Positions 33,369 through 46,216 of a DNA stretch of 64,000 nt are shown in pieces. Each line of letters starts with the position of its first letter. Within the stretch, counting starts at the first letter, position 1. The position numbers were made by a program, and so were the translations under genes. The notes beneath the pieces were generated by a model. That model ran no database searches and was not told where the DNA came from. It worked only from the letters and a program-made list of their open reading frames with translations. Source of the stretch: Babylonia areolata (taxonomy: Eukaryota > Mollusca > Gastropoda > Neogastropoda > Buccinidae); NCBI RefSeq assembly GCF_041734735.1, contig NC_134889.1:129501-193500 (forward strand), given 5' to 3'.

Positions 33369-35395
33369 CACACCTAGACAGAGTCAGGTCAGATTGACAG
33401 AGTCAGGTCAGATTGACAGTCAGGTCAGATTGTAGTGGACTGTACACACCTAGACAGTCAGGTCAGATTGACAGAGTCAGGTCAGATTGGAGTGGACTGT
33501 ACACACCTAGACAGAGTCCGGTCAGATTGCAGTGGACTGTACACACCTAGACAGAGTCAGGTCAGATTGTAGTGGACTGTACACACCTTGACAGTCAGGT
33601 CAGATTACATTAGACTGTACACCCCTAGACAGAGTCAGGTCAGATTGGAGTGGACTGTACACACCTAGACAGAGTCAGGTCAGATTGTAGTGGACTGTAC
33701 ACACCTTGACAGTCAGGTCAGATTGTAGTGGACTGTACACACCTTGACAGAGTCAGGTCAGATTGTAGTGGACTGTACACACCTAGACAGAGTCAGGTCA
33801 GATTGTAGTGGACTGTACACACCTTGACAGTCAGGTCAGATTGTAGTGGACTGTACACACCTTGACAGTCAGGTCAGATTGGAGTGGACTGTACACACCT
33901 TGACAGTCAGGTCAGATTGGAGTGGACTGTACACACCTTGACAGTCAGGTCAGATTGTAGTGGACTGTACACACCTAGACAGAGTCAGGTCAGATTGACA
34001 GTCAGGTCGGATTGTAGTGGACTGTACACACCTAGACAGAGTCAGGTCAGATTGGAGTGGACTGTACACACCTGGACAGTCAGGTCAGATTGCAGTGGAC
34101 TGTACACACCTGGACAGATTCAGGTCAGATTGCAGTGGACTGTACACACCTAGACAGGTCAGATTGGAGTGGACTGCACACACCTTGACAGTCAGGTCAG
34201 ATTGTAGTGGACTGTACACACCTTGACAGTCAAGTCAGATTGTAGTGGACTGTACACACCTAGACAGAGTCAGGTCAGATTGGAGTGGACTGTACACACC
34301 TAGACAGAGTCAGGTCAGATTGCAGTGGACTGTACACACCTAGACAGGTCAGATTGGAGTGGACTGTACACACCTAGACAGAGTCAGGTCAGATTGGAGT
34401 GGACTGTACACACCTAGACAGTCAGGTCAGATTATAGTGGACTATACACACCTAGAAAGAGTCAGGTCAGATTGGAGTGGACTGTACACACCTGGACAGT
34501 CAGGTCAGATTGGAGTGGACTGTACACACCTTGACAGATTCAGGTCAGATTGCAGTGGACTGTACACACCTAGACAGGTCAGATTGGAGTGGACTGTACA
34601 CACCTGGACAGATTCAGGTCAGATTGCAGTGGACTGTACACACCTAGACAGAGTCAGATCAGATTGTAGTGGACTGTAAACACCTAGACAGGGTCAGGTC
34701 AGATTACATTAGACTGTACACACCTAGACAGAGTCAGGTCAGATTGCAGTGGACTGTACACACCTGGACATTCAGGTCAGATTGTAGTGGACTGTACACA
34801 CCTAGACAGAGTCGGGTCAGATTGCAGTGGACTGTACACACCTGGACAGAGTCAGGTCAGATTGTAGTGGACTGTACACACCTGGACAGAGTCAGGTCAG
34901 ATTGCAGTGGACTGTACACACCTGGACAGAGTCAGGTCAGAATGCAGTGGACTGTACACGCCTAGACAGAGTCGGGTCAGATTGCAGTGGACTGTACACA
35001 CCTGGACATTCAGGTCAGATTGTAGTGGACTGTACACACCTAGACAGAGTCGGGTCAGATTGCAGTGGACTGTACACACCTGGACAGAGTCAGGTCAGAT
35101 TGTAGTGGACTGTACACACCTGGACAGTCAGGTCAGATTGTAGTGGACTGTACACACCTGGACAGAGTCAGGTCAGATTGCAGTGGACTGTACACACCTG
35201 GACAGAGTCAGGTCAGATTGTAGTGGACTGTACACACCTGGACAGTCAGGTCAGATTGGAGTGGACTGTACACACCTGGACAGAGTCAGGTCAGATTGCA
35301 GTGGACTGTACACACCTGGACAGAGTCAGGTCAGAATGCAGTGGACTGTACACACCTAGACAGAGTCGGGTCAGATTGCAGTGGACAGTCTCAAT
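33369..35395 (+). repeat. ~40-bp minisatellite, about 50 copies
   Basis: Units of AGTCAGGTCAGATTGCAGTG plus GACTGTACACACCTAGACAG, with 36-bp forms lacking GAGT. Variants (TTGGAGTGG, TTGTAGTGG, GTCGGGTC, CCTGGACA) form repeated blocks, most clearly at 34800-35390. Confidence 0.95.
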
Positions 35396-35569
35396 GTCAA
35401 GTGATTTACATTGATCTTAAAAGGTGTATGGCCATTTAGTTTCTTGTGGATTTCTCATTTTCTGAGTTGAATAATGACTAGACTCTGTGTCTATGTTGCA
35501 ACTTTTGTCTAACTTTTGCCATGGTGTATGGATATAGATCTTATTATCTCATGTATCTTACTTTTTTCA
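35396..35569. other. Unique spacer
   Basis: No feature was seen apart from AT-rich unique sequence. Confidence 0.5.
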
Positions 35570-35815
35570 TGGAGTATGAACATAGATAATATCTAATGTT
35601 TCCTAAACTATGAATATAGATATCTAATGTTTCCTAAACTATGAATATAGATAATATCTAATGTTTCCTAAACTATGAATATAGATATCTAATGTTTCCT
35701 AAACTATGAACATAGATAATATCTAATGTTTCCTAAACTATGAATATAGATATCTAATGTTTCCTAAACTATGAATATAGATAATATCTAATGTTTCCTA
35801 AACTCTGTCTATATT
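35570..35815 (+). repeat. ~35-bp AT-rich minisatellite
   Basis: About seven copies of ATATCTAATGTTTCCTAAAC plus TATGAATATAGAT, alternating with ATAGATA length variants. Confidence 0.92.
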
Positions 35816-35946
35816 GCAGTGCTGTCTTACTTCTGCCATGGAGTATGAATAGAGATATTAGTATCTCATTTTTCTTACCTTTGCCATGGAGTATGAATGT
35901 AGATATTATCTCGCTTTTCCTCTTTGCTTTTACTAAATTCCTTTGC

Positions 35947-35949
<3 letters not shown>

Positions 35950-36022
<73 letters not shown>
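35950..36022 (+). repeat. (CT)n microsatellite
   Basis: About 36 uninterrupted CT dinucleotides followed by a C-rich run. Confidence 0.98.
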
Positions 36023-36025
<3 letters not shown>

Positions 36026-36124
36026 CCCCCCTCCATCCCTCCCTCTCTCATATCAGTTGAAATTATAGAAAATAAATTAAAAAGAAGTTCATGTGGAGCT
36101 TTTATAGCTTTGTTAGAAACAGGG

Positions 36125-36715
36125 ATCATGTAACAGGGGGATTGGTCAAGGGTCATGCAATAGGTGGAAGGGTCAAGAGTCATGCAACACATGGAGGGGT
36201 CAAGGGTCATATAGCAGGTGGAGGGTCAAGGGTCATGCAACAGGTGGAGGGGTCAAGGGTCATATAGCAGGTGGAGGGTCAAGGGTCATGCAATAGGTGG
36301 AGGGATCAAGGGTCATGCAACAAGTGGAGGGGTCAAGGTCATGCAACAGGTGGAGGGGTCAATGGTCATGACAGGGATGTGTGACAGTGATGTATGATGT
36401 GACAGGGATGTATGATGTGACAGGGGTGTGTGACAGGGATGTATGACAGGGATGTATGATGTGACAGGGATGTGTGACAGGATGTATGATGTGACAGGGG
36501 TGTGTGACAGGATGTATGTTGTGACAGGGATGTATGACAGGGATGTATGATGTGACAGGGGTGTGTGACAGGGATGTATGATGTGACAGGGATGTATGAT
36601 GTGACAGGGGTGTGTGATGTGACAGGGATGTATGACAGGGATGTATGATGTGACAGGGATGTATGATATAACAGGGATGTATGATGTGACAGGGATGTGT
36701 GACAGGGATGTGTGG
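36125..36715 (+). repeat. Two adjacent minisatellites (27-bp and ~18-bp)
   Basis: 36125-36365 holds nine units of GGTCAAGGGTCATGCAACAG plus GTGGAGG. 36362-36712 holds many units of GTGACAGGGATGTATGAT. The second appears to start from a GACAGGG segment at the edge of the first. Confidence 0.92.
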
Positions 36716-36764
36716 AGGATTGTGTACAGTGTCCATCACATACATGGTTTTCAAAGCTGCCAAA

Positions 36765-37135
36765 GATTGATGTGCTGACATGCAGTGACAACATCATGGA
36801 TGTGCTGACATACAATGACATCATCATGGATGTGCTGACATACAATGACATCATCATGGATGTGCTGACATACAATGACATCGTTGATGTGCTGACATAC
36901 AATGACAACATCATTGATGTGCTGACGAACAATGACCTTGATGTGCAAATGTGCAATGATAAGATCATTGGTGTGCTAATGCACAACGATAAGATCATTG
37001 ATGTGCTAATGCACAATAACATCATTGATGTGCTAATGCACAAGGATAACATCATTGATGTGGTGACATACAACATTGTTGACGTGCTAATGTACAGTGA
37101 CATCATTGATGTGCTTACCAGCAACATGATTGGTT
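36765..37135 (+). repeat. 30-bp minisatellite, about 12 copies
   Basis: Units of GATGTGCTGACATACAATGA plus CATCATCATG, decaying to the right. The 30-bp period keeps frames open on both strands. Confidence 0.92.
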
Positions 37136-37224
37136 TACTGACAACATCTGAAAGCTTTGTCTTGCTCATGCTTTCCTTTCTATTTCTGTCTTGCATTATG
37201 GGCCATTTGTTTAGTGATTTGCTG

Positions 37225-37450
37225 ATGTCAGCGTGTGTGATACTATTTTATGTGAGTAATTGAAGACAGTGTCAGCGTGTGTGATATTATTTTATGTGAG
37301 TAATTGAAGACAGTGTCAGTGTATGTGATACTATTTCATGTGAGTAATTGAAGACTGTCAGTGTGTGTGATACTATTTCATGTGAGAAATTGAAGACTGT
37401 CAGTGTGTGATACTATGTAATGTGTGTCAGTGTATGTGATACTGTATTAT
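37225..37450 (+). repeat. ~48-bp repeat, 4-5 copies
   Basis: Copies of GTCAGCGTGTGTGATACTAT and TTTATGTGAGTAATTGAAGA. Confidence 0.88.
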
Positions 37451-37469
37451 GTGAGTTTGTTTAGTACAT

Positions 37470-38480
37470 GATCTTTGTGACATGCTGTTTGATCAGTATA
37501 GGAAAACTGTGTGTTTGCTTTGTATATGAACTTTGTGAGATACTATTGCTAGACTGCTTAGTACATGAACTTTGTGAGAGACTGCTCAGTACGTGGACTT
37601 TTTGAGAAACTGTTGGCTAGTACATGAACTTTGCAAGAGACTGTTGCCTAATACATGAATATTGTGAGAGACTGTTGCCTACTAAATGAACTTTGTGAGA
37701 GACTGTTGCTTAGAACATGAACTTTGTGAGACAGTTTATTTGGCACTTAAGCATTGTGATGGTCTGTTTAGTACTTGAATGTTGCGAGAGACTGTTTTGT
37801 ACATGAACATTGTCAGAGACTGTTTTGTACATGAACATTGTCAGACTGCTTTGTACATGAACAGTGTCAGACTGTTTTGTACATGAACAGTGTCAGACTG
37901 CTTTGTACATGAACAGTGTCAGAGATTGTTTTGTACATGAACAGTGTCAGAGATTGTTTTGTACATGAACAGTGTCAGACTGTTTTGTACATGAACAGTG
38001 TCAGACTGTTTTGTACATGAACAGTGTCAGAGACTGTTTTGTACATGAACAGTGTCAGACTGCTTTGTACATGAACAGTGTCAGACTGTTTTGTACATGA
38101 ACAGTGTCAGACTGCTTTGTACATGAACAGTGTCAGACTGCTTTGTACATGAACAGTGTCAGACTGCTTTGTACATGAACAGTGTCAGAGACTGTTTTGT
38201 ACATGAACAGTGTCAGACTGCTTTGTACATGAACAGTGTCAGACTGCTTTGTACATGAACAGTGTCAGAGATTGCTTTGTATATGAACAGTGTCAGAGAT
38301 TGCTTTGTATATGAACAGTGTCAGAGACTGTTTTGTACATGAACATTGTCAGACTGCTTTGTATATGAACAGTGTCAGAGATTGCTTTGTATATGAACAT
38401 TGTCAGAGATTGCTTTGTATATGAACACTGTCAGAGATTGCTTTGTACTTGAATGTTCGGGGGGACTGTTTGCTTTGTAC
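37470..38480 (+). repeat. 26-28-bp minisatellite, about 35 copies
   Basis: Units of CTGCTTTGTACATGAACAG plus TGTCAGA. It is degenerate at 37470-37800 (older edge), homogeneous at 37800-38300, then a variant with GTATATGAACA. Confidence 0.95.
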
Positions 38481-38550
38481 ATGAACATGGAACACAGTAT
38501 GTATTATATCACTGATATACATTTAATACTTGAAGGTGGCACAAAACAAA

Positions 38551-38551
<1 letters not shown>

Positions 38552-38612
<61 letters not shown>
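38552..38612 (+). repeat. (GT)n(AT)n microsatellite
   Basis: GTGTGTGT passes directly into about 20 AT dinucleotides. Confidence 0.96.
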
Positions 38613-38929
38613 AATGTATTATATATATCAGCTGATACATATATAACTTTGTATTATATATATCAGCTATCTGTGACGGGTTGACTTAAGCATCAAAAGC
38701 ATGAGTGAGTCTGGGAAATATGGGTGTGGTTACACTCCATACTTGTATGTGACAGTTTCTGTTAAAGGCAAGGGAATGTGTGCGTTAAATTGTGTCAGCA
38801 GGTATCATGTTACGTTGTGTCAGGTGTGACATGTTCAGGTGTCAATGAATGGATCAGTGACATTGTCCGTGTGTGAGTTGTCACATGTGTTTTGTTACTG
38901 TTGACTGTTTTAACAAGTTGTCATGTGAT
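38613..38929. other. Unique spacer
   Basis: Contains two copies of TATATATCAGCT (38631, 38657) but no gene. Confidence 0.55.
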
Positions 38930-39560
38930 GTGTCATGTCATATCAAGTTGTCATGTGATGTGTCATGTCATAACAAGTTGTCATGTGATGTGTCATGTCA
39001 TATCAAGTTGTCATGTGATGTGTCATGTCCTATTAGTATAATTTGTCACTTGTGGTGTGTCATGTCCTGTCAAGTTGTCATGTGATGTGTCATTTCCTAA
39101 CAGTTATCACATGTGATGTGTCATTTCCTAACAGTTATCACATGTGATGTGTCATTTCCTAACAGTTGTCACAAGTGATATGTCAGCATGTCATTTCCAA
39201 ACAGTTGTCACATGTGATGTGTCAACATGTCATTTCAAAAAAGTTGTCACATGTGATGTGTCAACATGTCATTTCCAAACAGTTGTCACATGTGATGGTC
39301 AACATGTCATTTCCAAAAAGTTGTCACATGTGATGTGTCATGTCCTAACAGTTGTCACATGTGAAGTGATGTGTCATTTTCAAACAGTTGTCACAAGTGA
39401 TGTGTCATGTCCTAACGGTTGTCACATGTGATGGTCAGTGTGTCATGTCCTAACAGTTGTCACAAGTGATGTGTCAATGTGTCATGTCCTAACAGTTGTC
39501 ACAAGTGATGTGTCAATGTGTTATGTCCTAACAGTTGTCACATGTGAAGTGATGTGTCCT
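38930..39560 (+). repeat. ~31-bp minisatellite with GTTGTCACATGTGATG
   Basis: About 20 units of GTTGTCACATGTGATGTGTC plus ATGTCCTAACA. The part TCACATGTGA is a perfect 10-bp palindrome containing an E-box CACATGTG. Confidence 0.93.
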
Positions 39561-39639
39561 ATCAAAGTGATGAAGTGTACAAAGGGGGCGACATATATTT
39601 TAGCATGTTTTGTGTCATCTTGTCTGCAACTGTGAAAGC

Positions 39640-39905
39640 TATGTCAAAATGTCATGTCTACACCTGTGAAAGCTGTGTGTCAAAATGACATATCCACATC
39701 TATGAAAACTGTGTCAAAATGACATGTCTACACCTGTGAAAACTGTGTCAAAATGACTTGTCTACATCTGTGAAAAATGTGTGTCAAAATGACATGTCTA
39801 CACCTGTGAAAGCTATGTCAAAATTACATGTCTACACCTGTGAAAAGTGTGTTTCAAAATGACATGTCTACACCTGTGAAAAGTGTGTGTCAAAATGACA
39901 TGTCT
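39640..39905 (+). repeat. ~35-bp minisatellite, 7 copies
   Basis: Units of ATGTCTACACCTGTGAAAAC plus TGTGTCAAAATGAC. Confidence 0.93.
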
Positions 39906-40374
39906 CTTTTCGTTCTGTACAGTGTTTACAAGAAGTGTGTGTGTGTGTATACACGTGTATGTGTGTCTGTGTCTGTGCCTGTGTGTGTGGTGTCAGTAGA
40001 ATGTGAAAGATGTGGTACATGTGTTTGTAAGAATTGGTATCTTACCCAAGATGGTAATCATTGATTCATCAGGTGTGAAAGTACAGAGTATTTGATGCCT
40101 AAAAGATGTCTGTGAGATGATATATTCTTTATGATTATCCAAAGGTTTATTCCTATGTCAATGCTGATTTACTCTCTCAAGAATTGATAGCGTAAACATA
40201 TATACATTTATATATAAAATTATACTGCCTGGCTGAAAAGGTTGAAAGGTATGAATTTATGTGGAACATAACGGATGGACACAGTCATTATTACAATCAT
40301 AATTATTAGGAAATTTTATTTATTTGTTATTTTATTTTATGATTAAGATATCATTTATTTATTTGTATTTTTTC
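39906..40374. other. Unique spacer
   Basis: GT-rich at the left, AT-rich at the right. No gene or element was recognised. Confidence 0.55.
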
Positions 40375-40490
40375 CTCAAGGCCTAGCTGAGCACGGGTTA
40401 TGCTGCTGGTCAGGCATCTGCTCAGCAGACATGGTGTAGCATGTATGGATTTATCTAAATGTATTGAAGCCTCCTTGAGTAACTGAACTG
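40375..40490 (+). mobile_element. Gastropod-type SINE, copy 3
   Basis: Diverged copy starting CTCAAGGCCTAGCTGAGC, with GCTGCTGGTCAGGCATCTGC, GTAGCATGTATGGATTTATC and GCCTCCTTGAGTAACTGAAC. The central CG-containing motifs have decayed, suggesting this is among the older copies. No clear target duplication. Confidence 0.87.
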
Positions 40491-41799
40491 AATGGACAAT
40501 TTACAGTTAAAAAGAAAATGTGTGATTAAAATGGAGAGTTTGTATGAAACTCCCAGTTTGATTACATATACTTACCCTGTCAAACTGACGTGAACAGACC
40601 TATCGTTTTGTTCCTTGGCCAAAATTTCACTGTAACTCAGTAATAAGATGTCTCACTATTAGTCTGCCATCTGCTAGCCAATCAAACGCCATTTCCAGCT
40701 GGAAACGGCCATCATTCCTGAGATAAGTACATTTCGCCTGACTTGTTCTTCAGTCTTTGCCAACCTTTTTTTTTTTTCTTTTTTTTTTTTTTGCATTAGA
40801 AATGTTATTTTTTTGCATGCTTGTTGTGTGATACAGCTGTCTTTTAAGTTATCTGAGAATCGAAATCATTAAGTGATTTACATTGTTTGCTTGAAAAGAT
40901 ATACATTATCACTATCAGTGGCAGAAATGACAGTTACAACACAGGGAGTGGATGTTTGCTTTGAGTACTGAATGCGAAAATCATTTATTTCATGAAGTGG
41001 ACTTTTTGAAAATATTTTTTTTTATTTGTGTGTGTGTGTGTTTGTCTCATATTCTGATATTGTCCAAAACAACTGATGTAGCCAGCAAGGGGGAAAGGAT
41101 ACTATAAAATAAATTCTGCATGCCAGATTGACAGTGAAATGCGGTGATGTGTCACTAAATGTGTAAGTTACGACAGAAGCAGGTCAGATATATGTAGAAT
41201 CTTTCTGTGTCAGTGGCACATATTTAGCCCTACCTCAGTATGACAGCATTTTACTGACCTGTGCATTGATCTGTTTGAATTCCCCGTCCCTTTCCCTAAC
41301 TTTATGCAGTGGAAACTTTTGTATTAAAATGGGGAGGGGGGAGTTGGTCCTTGTGAGAGTTCTGTGTATGTGGCAGGTCTGAATTTTACAGTATCCCTTC
41401 TATTTAGATCTGACATCCAGTGTATATAGTAATAATAAAATGTATTTATCAGGATTTCTAACATATAGTTTGAAACAGTCTGACATTTGAATCTGATGAT
41501 CAGATGTATTTCAGATATAAATAGCTATCAAAGATCTGGAAAATTGTCTTTTTCCAGATGGGTTTTGAAAAACCCTCAGCATCACTGAATAATTTAATGA
41601 AATGATTTCCAAAACTATGTATTTTTAATATGTAATGATACCTTTTTGTCCGAGATGTCAAACAATGAATGTTGCTGGTGCATTGTGTATGGGATGTGAG
41701 AGTGTAGTTATGGCAGGTTCTTTCTGGTGGCATCACATTGTTGACCTGTTGGTTTATCATGCTCGTCCCATTGTTAACCTGTTGGTGCACGCTTGAGTG
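40491..41799. other. 1.3-kb unique stretch
   Basis: This is the longest non-repetitive, element-free stretch in the convergent interval. AT-rich, with AATAAA-like hexamers near 41106 and 41432. I recognise no gene, RNA or transposon here. Confidence 0.55.
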
Positions 41800-41873
<74 letters not shown>

Positions 41874-41890
41874 ATGCACTTGGCTTCACT

Positions 41891-41934
<44 letters not shown>

Positions 41935-41950
41935 TGCACTTGGCTTCACT

Positions 41951-41999
<49 letters not shown>

Positions 42000-42016
42000 A
42001 TGCACTTGGCTTCACT

Positions 42017-42057
<41 letters not shown>

Positions 42058-42300
42058 ATGCACTTGGCTTCACTTAACACACACACACACACACACACAT
42101 GATGCACTTGGCTTCACTTAACACACACACACACACACACACACATGATGCACTTGGCTTCACTTAACACACACACACACACACACACACACATGATGCA
42201 CTTGGCTTCACTTAACACACACACACACACACATGATGCACTTGGCTTCACTTAACACACACACACACACACACACGATGCACTTGGCTTCACTTACACC
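41800..42300 (+). repeat. Compound repeat: (CA)n alternating with a 22-bp spacer
   Basis: Nine blocks of (AC)8-33, each followed by the same ATGATGCACTTGGCTTCACT segment. The spacer is nearly invariant while CA length varies widely. Confidence 0.96.
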
Positions 42301-42354
42301 ATGGGACAGAAACATAGTGACGGCTGTGTCAGTGAATGTGGATGATTCACCATT

Positions 42355-44175
42355 TTGATGTGTGGCTGTGTTGTTTCCACAATGGATCATTTTGGCACAG
42401 TCTGTGACTGTGTTGCATGATGTGTGACTGTGTTGGTTGATGTGTGGCTGTGTTGTTTCCATAATGGATCATTTTGGCACAGTGTGACTGTTGGTTGATG
42501 TGTGACTATTGCTTGACGTGTGACTGTGTTGTGTCCACAATGGATCATTTTGGTACAGTGTGGTTGTGTTGGTTGATCTGTGGCAGTGTTGTTGCCACAA
42601 TAAATCATTGATGTGTGACTGTTGATGTGTGGCTGTGTTGGTTGATGTGTGGCTGTGTTGTTTCCACAATGGATCATTTTGGTACAGTGTGGTTGTGTTG
42701 GTTGATCTGTGGCAGTGTTGTTGCCACAATAAATCATTGATGTGTGACTGTTGATGTGTGGCTGTGTTGTTTCCACAATGAATCATTTTGGCACAGTGTG
42801 ACTGTTGGTTGATGTATGGCTGTGTTGGTGTCCACAATGGATCATTGACACAGTGTGTGGCTGTGTTGGTTGATGTGTGGCTGTGTTGGTGTCCACAATG
42901 GATCATTGACACAGTGTGTGGCTGTGTTGTGTCCACAATGTATCATTGACACAGTGTGTGGCTGTGTTGGTTGATGTGTGGCTGTGTTGGTGTCCACAAT
43001 GGATCATTGACACAGTGTGTGGCTGTGTTGTGCCCACAATGGATCATTGACACAGTGTGTGGCTGTGTTGGTTGATGTGTGGCTGTGTTGTGTCCACAAC
43101 GGATCATTGACACAGTGTGTGGCTGTGTTGGTTGATGTGTGGCTGTGTTGTGTCCACAACGGATCATTGACACAGTGTGTGGCTGTGTTGGTTGATGTAT
43201 GGCTGTGTTGGTGTCCACAATGGATCATTGACACAGTGTGTGGCTGTGTTGTGCCCACAATGGATCATTGACACAGTGTGTGGCTGTGTTGGTTGATGTG
43301 TGGCTGTGTTGTGTCCACAACGGATCATTGACACAGTGTGTGGCTGTGTTGTGCCCACAATGGATCATTGACACAGTGTGTGGCTGTGTTGTGTCCACAA
43401 TGGATCATTGACACAGTGTGTGGCTGTGTTGGTTGATGTGTGACTGTGTTGTGTCCACAACGGATCATTGACACAGTGTGTGGCTGTGTTGTGTCCACAA
43501 TGTATCATTGACACAGTGTGTGGCTGTGTTGTGTCCACAATGGATCATTGACACAGTGTGTGGCTGTGTTGTGTCCACAATGGATCATTGACACAGTGTG
43601 TGGCTGTGTTGTGTCCACAATGGATCATTGACACAGTGTGTGGCTGTGTTGGTTGATGTGTGACTGTGTTGTGTCCACAACGGATCATTGACACAGTGTG
43701 TGGCTGTGTTGTGTCCACAATGGATCATTGACACAGTGTGTGGCTGTGTTGTGTCCACTGTGGATCATTGACACAGTGTGTGGCTGTGTTGTGTCCACAA
43801 CGGATCATTGACACAGTGTGTGGCTGTGTTGTGTCCACAATGGATCATTGACACAGTGTGTGGCTGTGTTGTGTCCACAATGGATCATTGACACAGTGTG
43901 TGGCTGTGTTGTGTCCACAACGGATCATTGACACAGTGTGTGGCTGTGTTGTGTCCACAATGGATCATTGACACAGTGTGTGGCTGTGTTGGTTGATGTG
44001 TGGCTGTGTTGTGTCCACAATGGATCATTGACACAGTGTGTGGCTGTGTTGATTGATGTGTGGCTGTGTTGTGTCCACAATGGATCATTGACACAGTGTG
44101 TGGCTGTGTTGATTGATGTGTGGCTGTTGTGGCTGTGTTGATTGATGTGTGGCTGTGTTGTGTCAACAATGGATC
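42355..44175 (+). repeat. ~37-bp minisatellite, about 45 copies
   Basis: Units of GTGTGGCTGTGTTGTGTCCA plus CAATGGATCATTGACACA. A longer type inserts GGTTGATGTGTGGCTGTGTT. The left 450 bp is older and more varied (CATTTTGGCACAG); the right part is highly homogeneous. Confidence 0.96.
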
Positions 44176-44864
44176 CTTTTGACACACTGTGGCTGTGTTA
44201 TTCCCATACCTGTGCTGTGAAACATTTGGTCTCCAAGATGTAGCCTTGTCAAACACAGGACGTGATTTTCATCAATCCAATGATTAGAGAAGACTGCTGG
44301 CTGTATGCATGTGTTTGACGTGTTGCGACTTCTTGTGATACTGAAGTACATTACTTCTGTACTGTTGTATGAAATGATGGACCTGTACCTTGTTTGCACA
44401 TCTATGGTTGATGATGACATATTCAAAGGAGGATGTTAATTTGCAAACATATTGTATAATAAAACTCAGTTACTGAGTGCTTTACAAGTGCTGGTTTTCA
44501 TGCCCGTTGACCGAGACTGTTAAGTGCTAGTAGTGCTTGAGTTTGGCATGGTTGGTATTCGTTTTGGTCTGTTGGTTGTTGGCCAATGTATCTCCCCTTC
44601 ACAAAAAGGCACACATCAAAAAACAAACCAGTTGTTTTCTTTAGTATAATAATGTGCTTTCATGTTATGTATGACGCACATTCTCATTACCAGTGGCTAT
44701 AATTATCTCATTGGTTGATCTTAAGTTCCTTAATCCTAGATCAAATAATAGATGACGAACAGAAAGTGGAAGTCAGGAACTATTTTTACTGGAAGTGTTG
44801 TGACCATCTCACCACAACCAAGTTGGCTGGCAGTGAAGAATCAGATCGCTCAGCAGTGTGTCTT
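44176..44864. other. Unique stretch with candidate transcript end
   Basis: Non-repetitive DNA between two arrays. It contains AATAAA at 44458-44463. At 44739-44872 a 134-bp segment flanked by CCTAG and CAGGTG could be read as an exon (DDEQKVEVRNYFYW), but I recognise no homologue. Confidence 0.5.
44458..44463 (+). promoter_or_regulatory. Candidate + strand polyadenylation signal
   Basis: AATAAA in unique, AT-rich sequence, followed by a GT-containing stretch (GAGTGCTTTACAAGTGCTGG). It could end a + strand transcript; its link to HS2ST1 27 kb upstream is only speculative. Confidence 0.25.
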
Positions 44865-44867
44865 TAT

Positions 44868-46216
44868 GCTCAGGTGTTGTCTGATGTCAATGTTCAGGTG
44901 TCTTATGGTGGTGTTCAAGTGTTGTCTGATGTCTGTGTGTTCATGTCTGTGTTCAGGTTGTGTCTGATGTCTGTTTTCAGGTGTCCGATGTCTGTGTTTA
45001 GGTGTTGTCTGATGTCTGTTGTCAAGTGTCTGATGTCTGTGTTCAGGTATTGTCTGATGTCAGTGTTCAGGTATCTGTGTAGGTGTGTATCTGTGTAGGT
45101 GTTGTCTGATGTCTCTGTGTTAATGTCTGTGTTCAGGTGATGTATGATGTCTGTGTTATGTGGTGTCTGTGTGTTCAGGTGCTGTCTGATGTCTGTTGAG
45201 GTGTTGTCTGGTATCTTTTTTCAGGTGTTGTCTGATGTCTGTGTGTTCAGGTGTTGTCAGATGTCTGTGTTCAGGTGTTGTCAGATGTCTGTGTTCAGGT
45301 GTTGTCAGATGTCTGTGTTCAGGTGATGTCTGTGTTCAGGTGTTGTCAGATGTCTGTGTTCAGGTGTTGTCTGATGTCTGTGTTCAGGTGATGTCTGTGT
45401 TCAGGTGTTGTCAGATGTCTGTGTTCAGGTGTTGTCTGATGTCTGTGTGTTCAGGTGTATGTCTTTCAGGTGTTGTCTGATGTCTGTGTGTTCAGGTGTT
45501 GTCAGATGTCTGTGTTCAGGTGTTGTCTGATGTCTGTGTTCAGGTGTTGTCAGATATCTGTGTTCAGGTGTTGTCTGATGTCTGTGTTCAGGTGATGTCT
45601 GTGTTCAGGTGATGTCAGATGTCTGTTCAGGTGATGTCTGTGTTCAGGTGATGTCTGTGTTCCAGTGTTGTCTGGTGTCTGTGTGTTCATTTGATGTTTG
45701 ATGTCTGTGTTCAGGTGTTGTCTGTGTTCACATGTTATCTGTGTCTGATGTCTGTGTGTTCAGGTGTGTCTTGTCACATGTCTGTGTTCAGGTGTTGTCT
45801 GATGTCCATGTGTTGTTTGATGTATGTGCTCAGGTGTTGTCTGTGTTCATGTCATTTGTGTCTGATGTCTGTGTGTTCAGGTGTGTCTTGTCAGATGTCT
45901 GTGTTCAGGCGATGTGTGATGTCTGTGTTCAAGTGTGATGTCTGTGTGCAGGTGTTGTCTAATGTCTGTGTTCAGGTGATGTTTGTTTTCAGGTGTTGTC
46001 TGTCTATGAGCAGGTTTTGTCTGTGTCTGTTCAGATGAATGATTTCTTGTACAGGTGTTGTCTGATGTAAATGTCTTCATGTGTTGTCCAATGTCTGTCC
46101 AAGTATTGTCTGATGTGTGTGTGCAGGTGTTTGATGTCTGTTCAGGTGTCTGATATCTTGTGCAGGTGTTGTCAGATGTCTGTTTGTTCAGGTGTTGTCT
46201 GATGTCTGTTCATTTT
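44868..46216 (+). repeat. ~24-bp minisatellite GTTCAGGTGTTGTCTGATGTCTGT, left part
   Basis: Irregular array of GTTCAGGTGTTGTCTGATG and TCTGT subunits with many length variants. The same array resumes at 50491 after the LINE and SINE. Confidence 0.94.
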
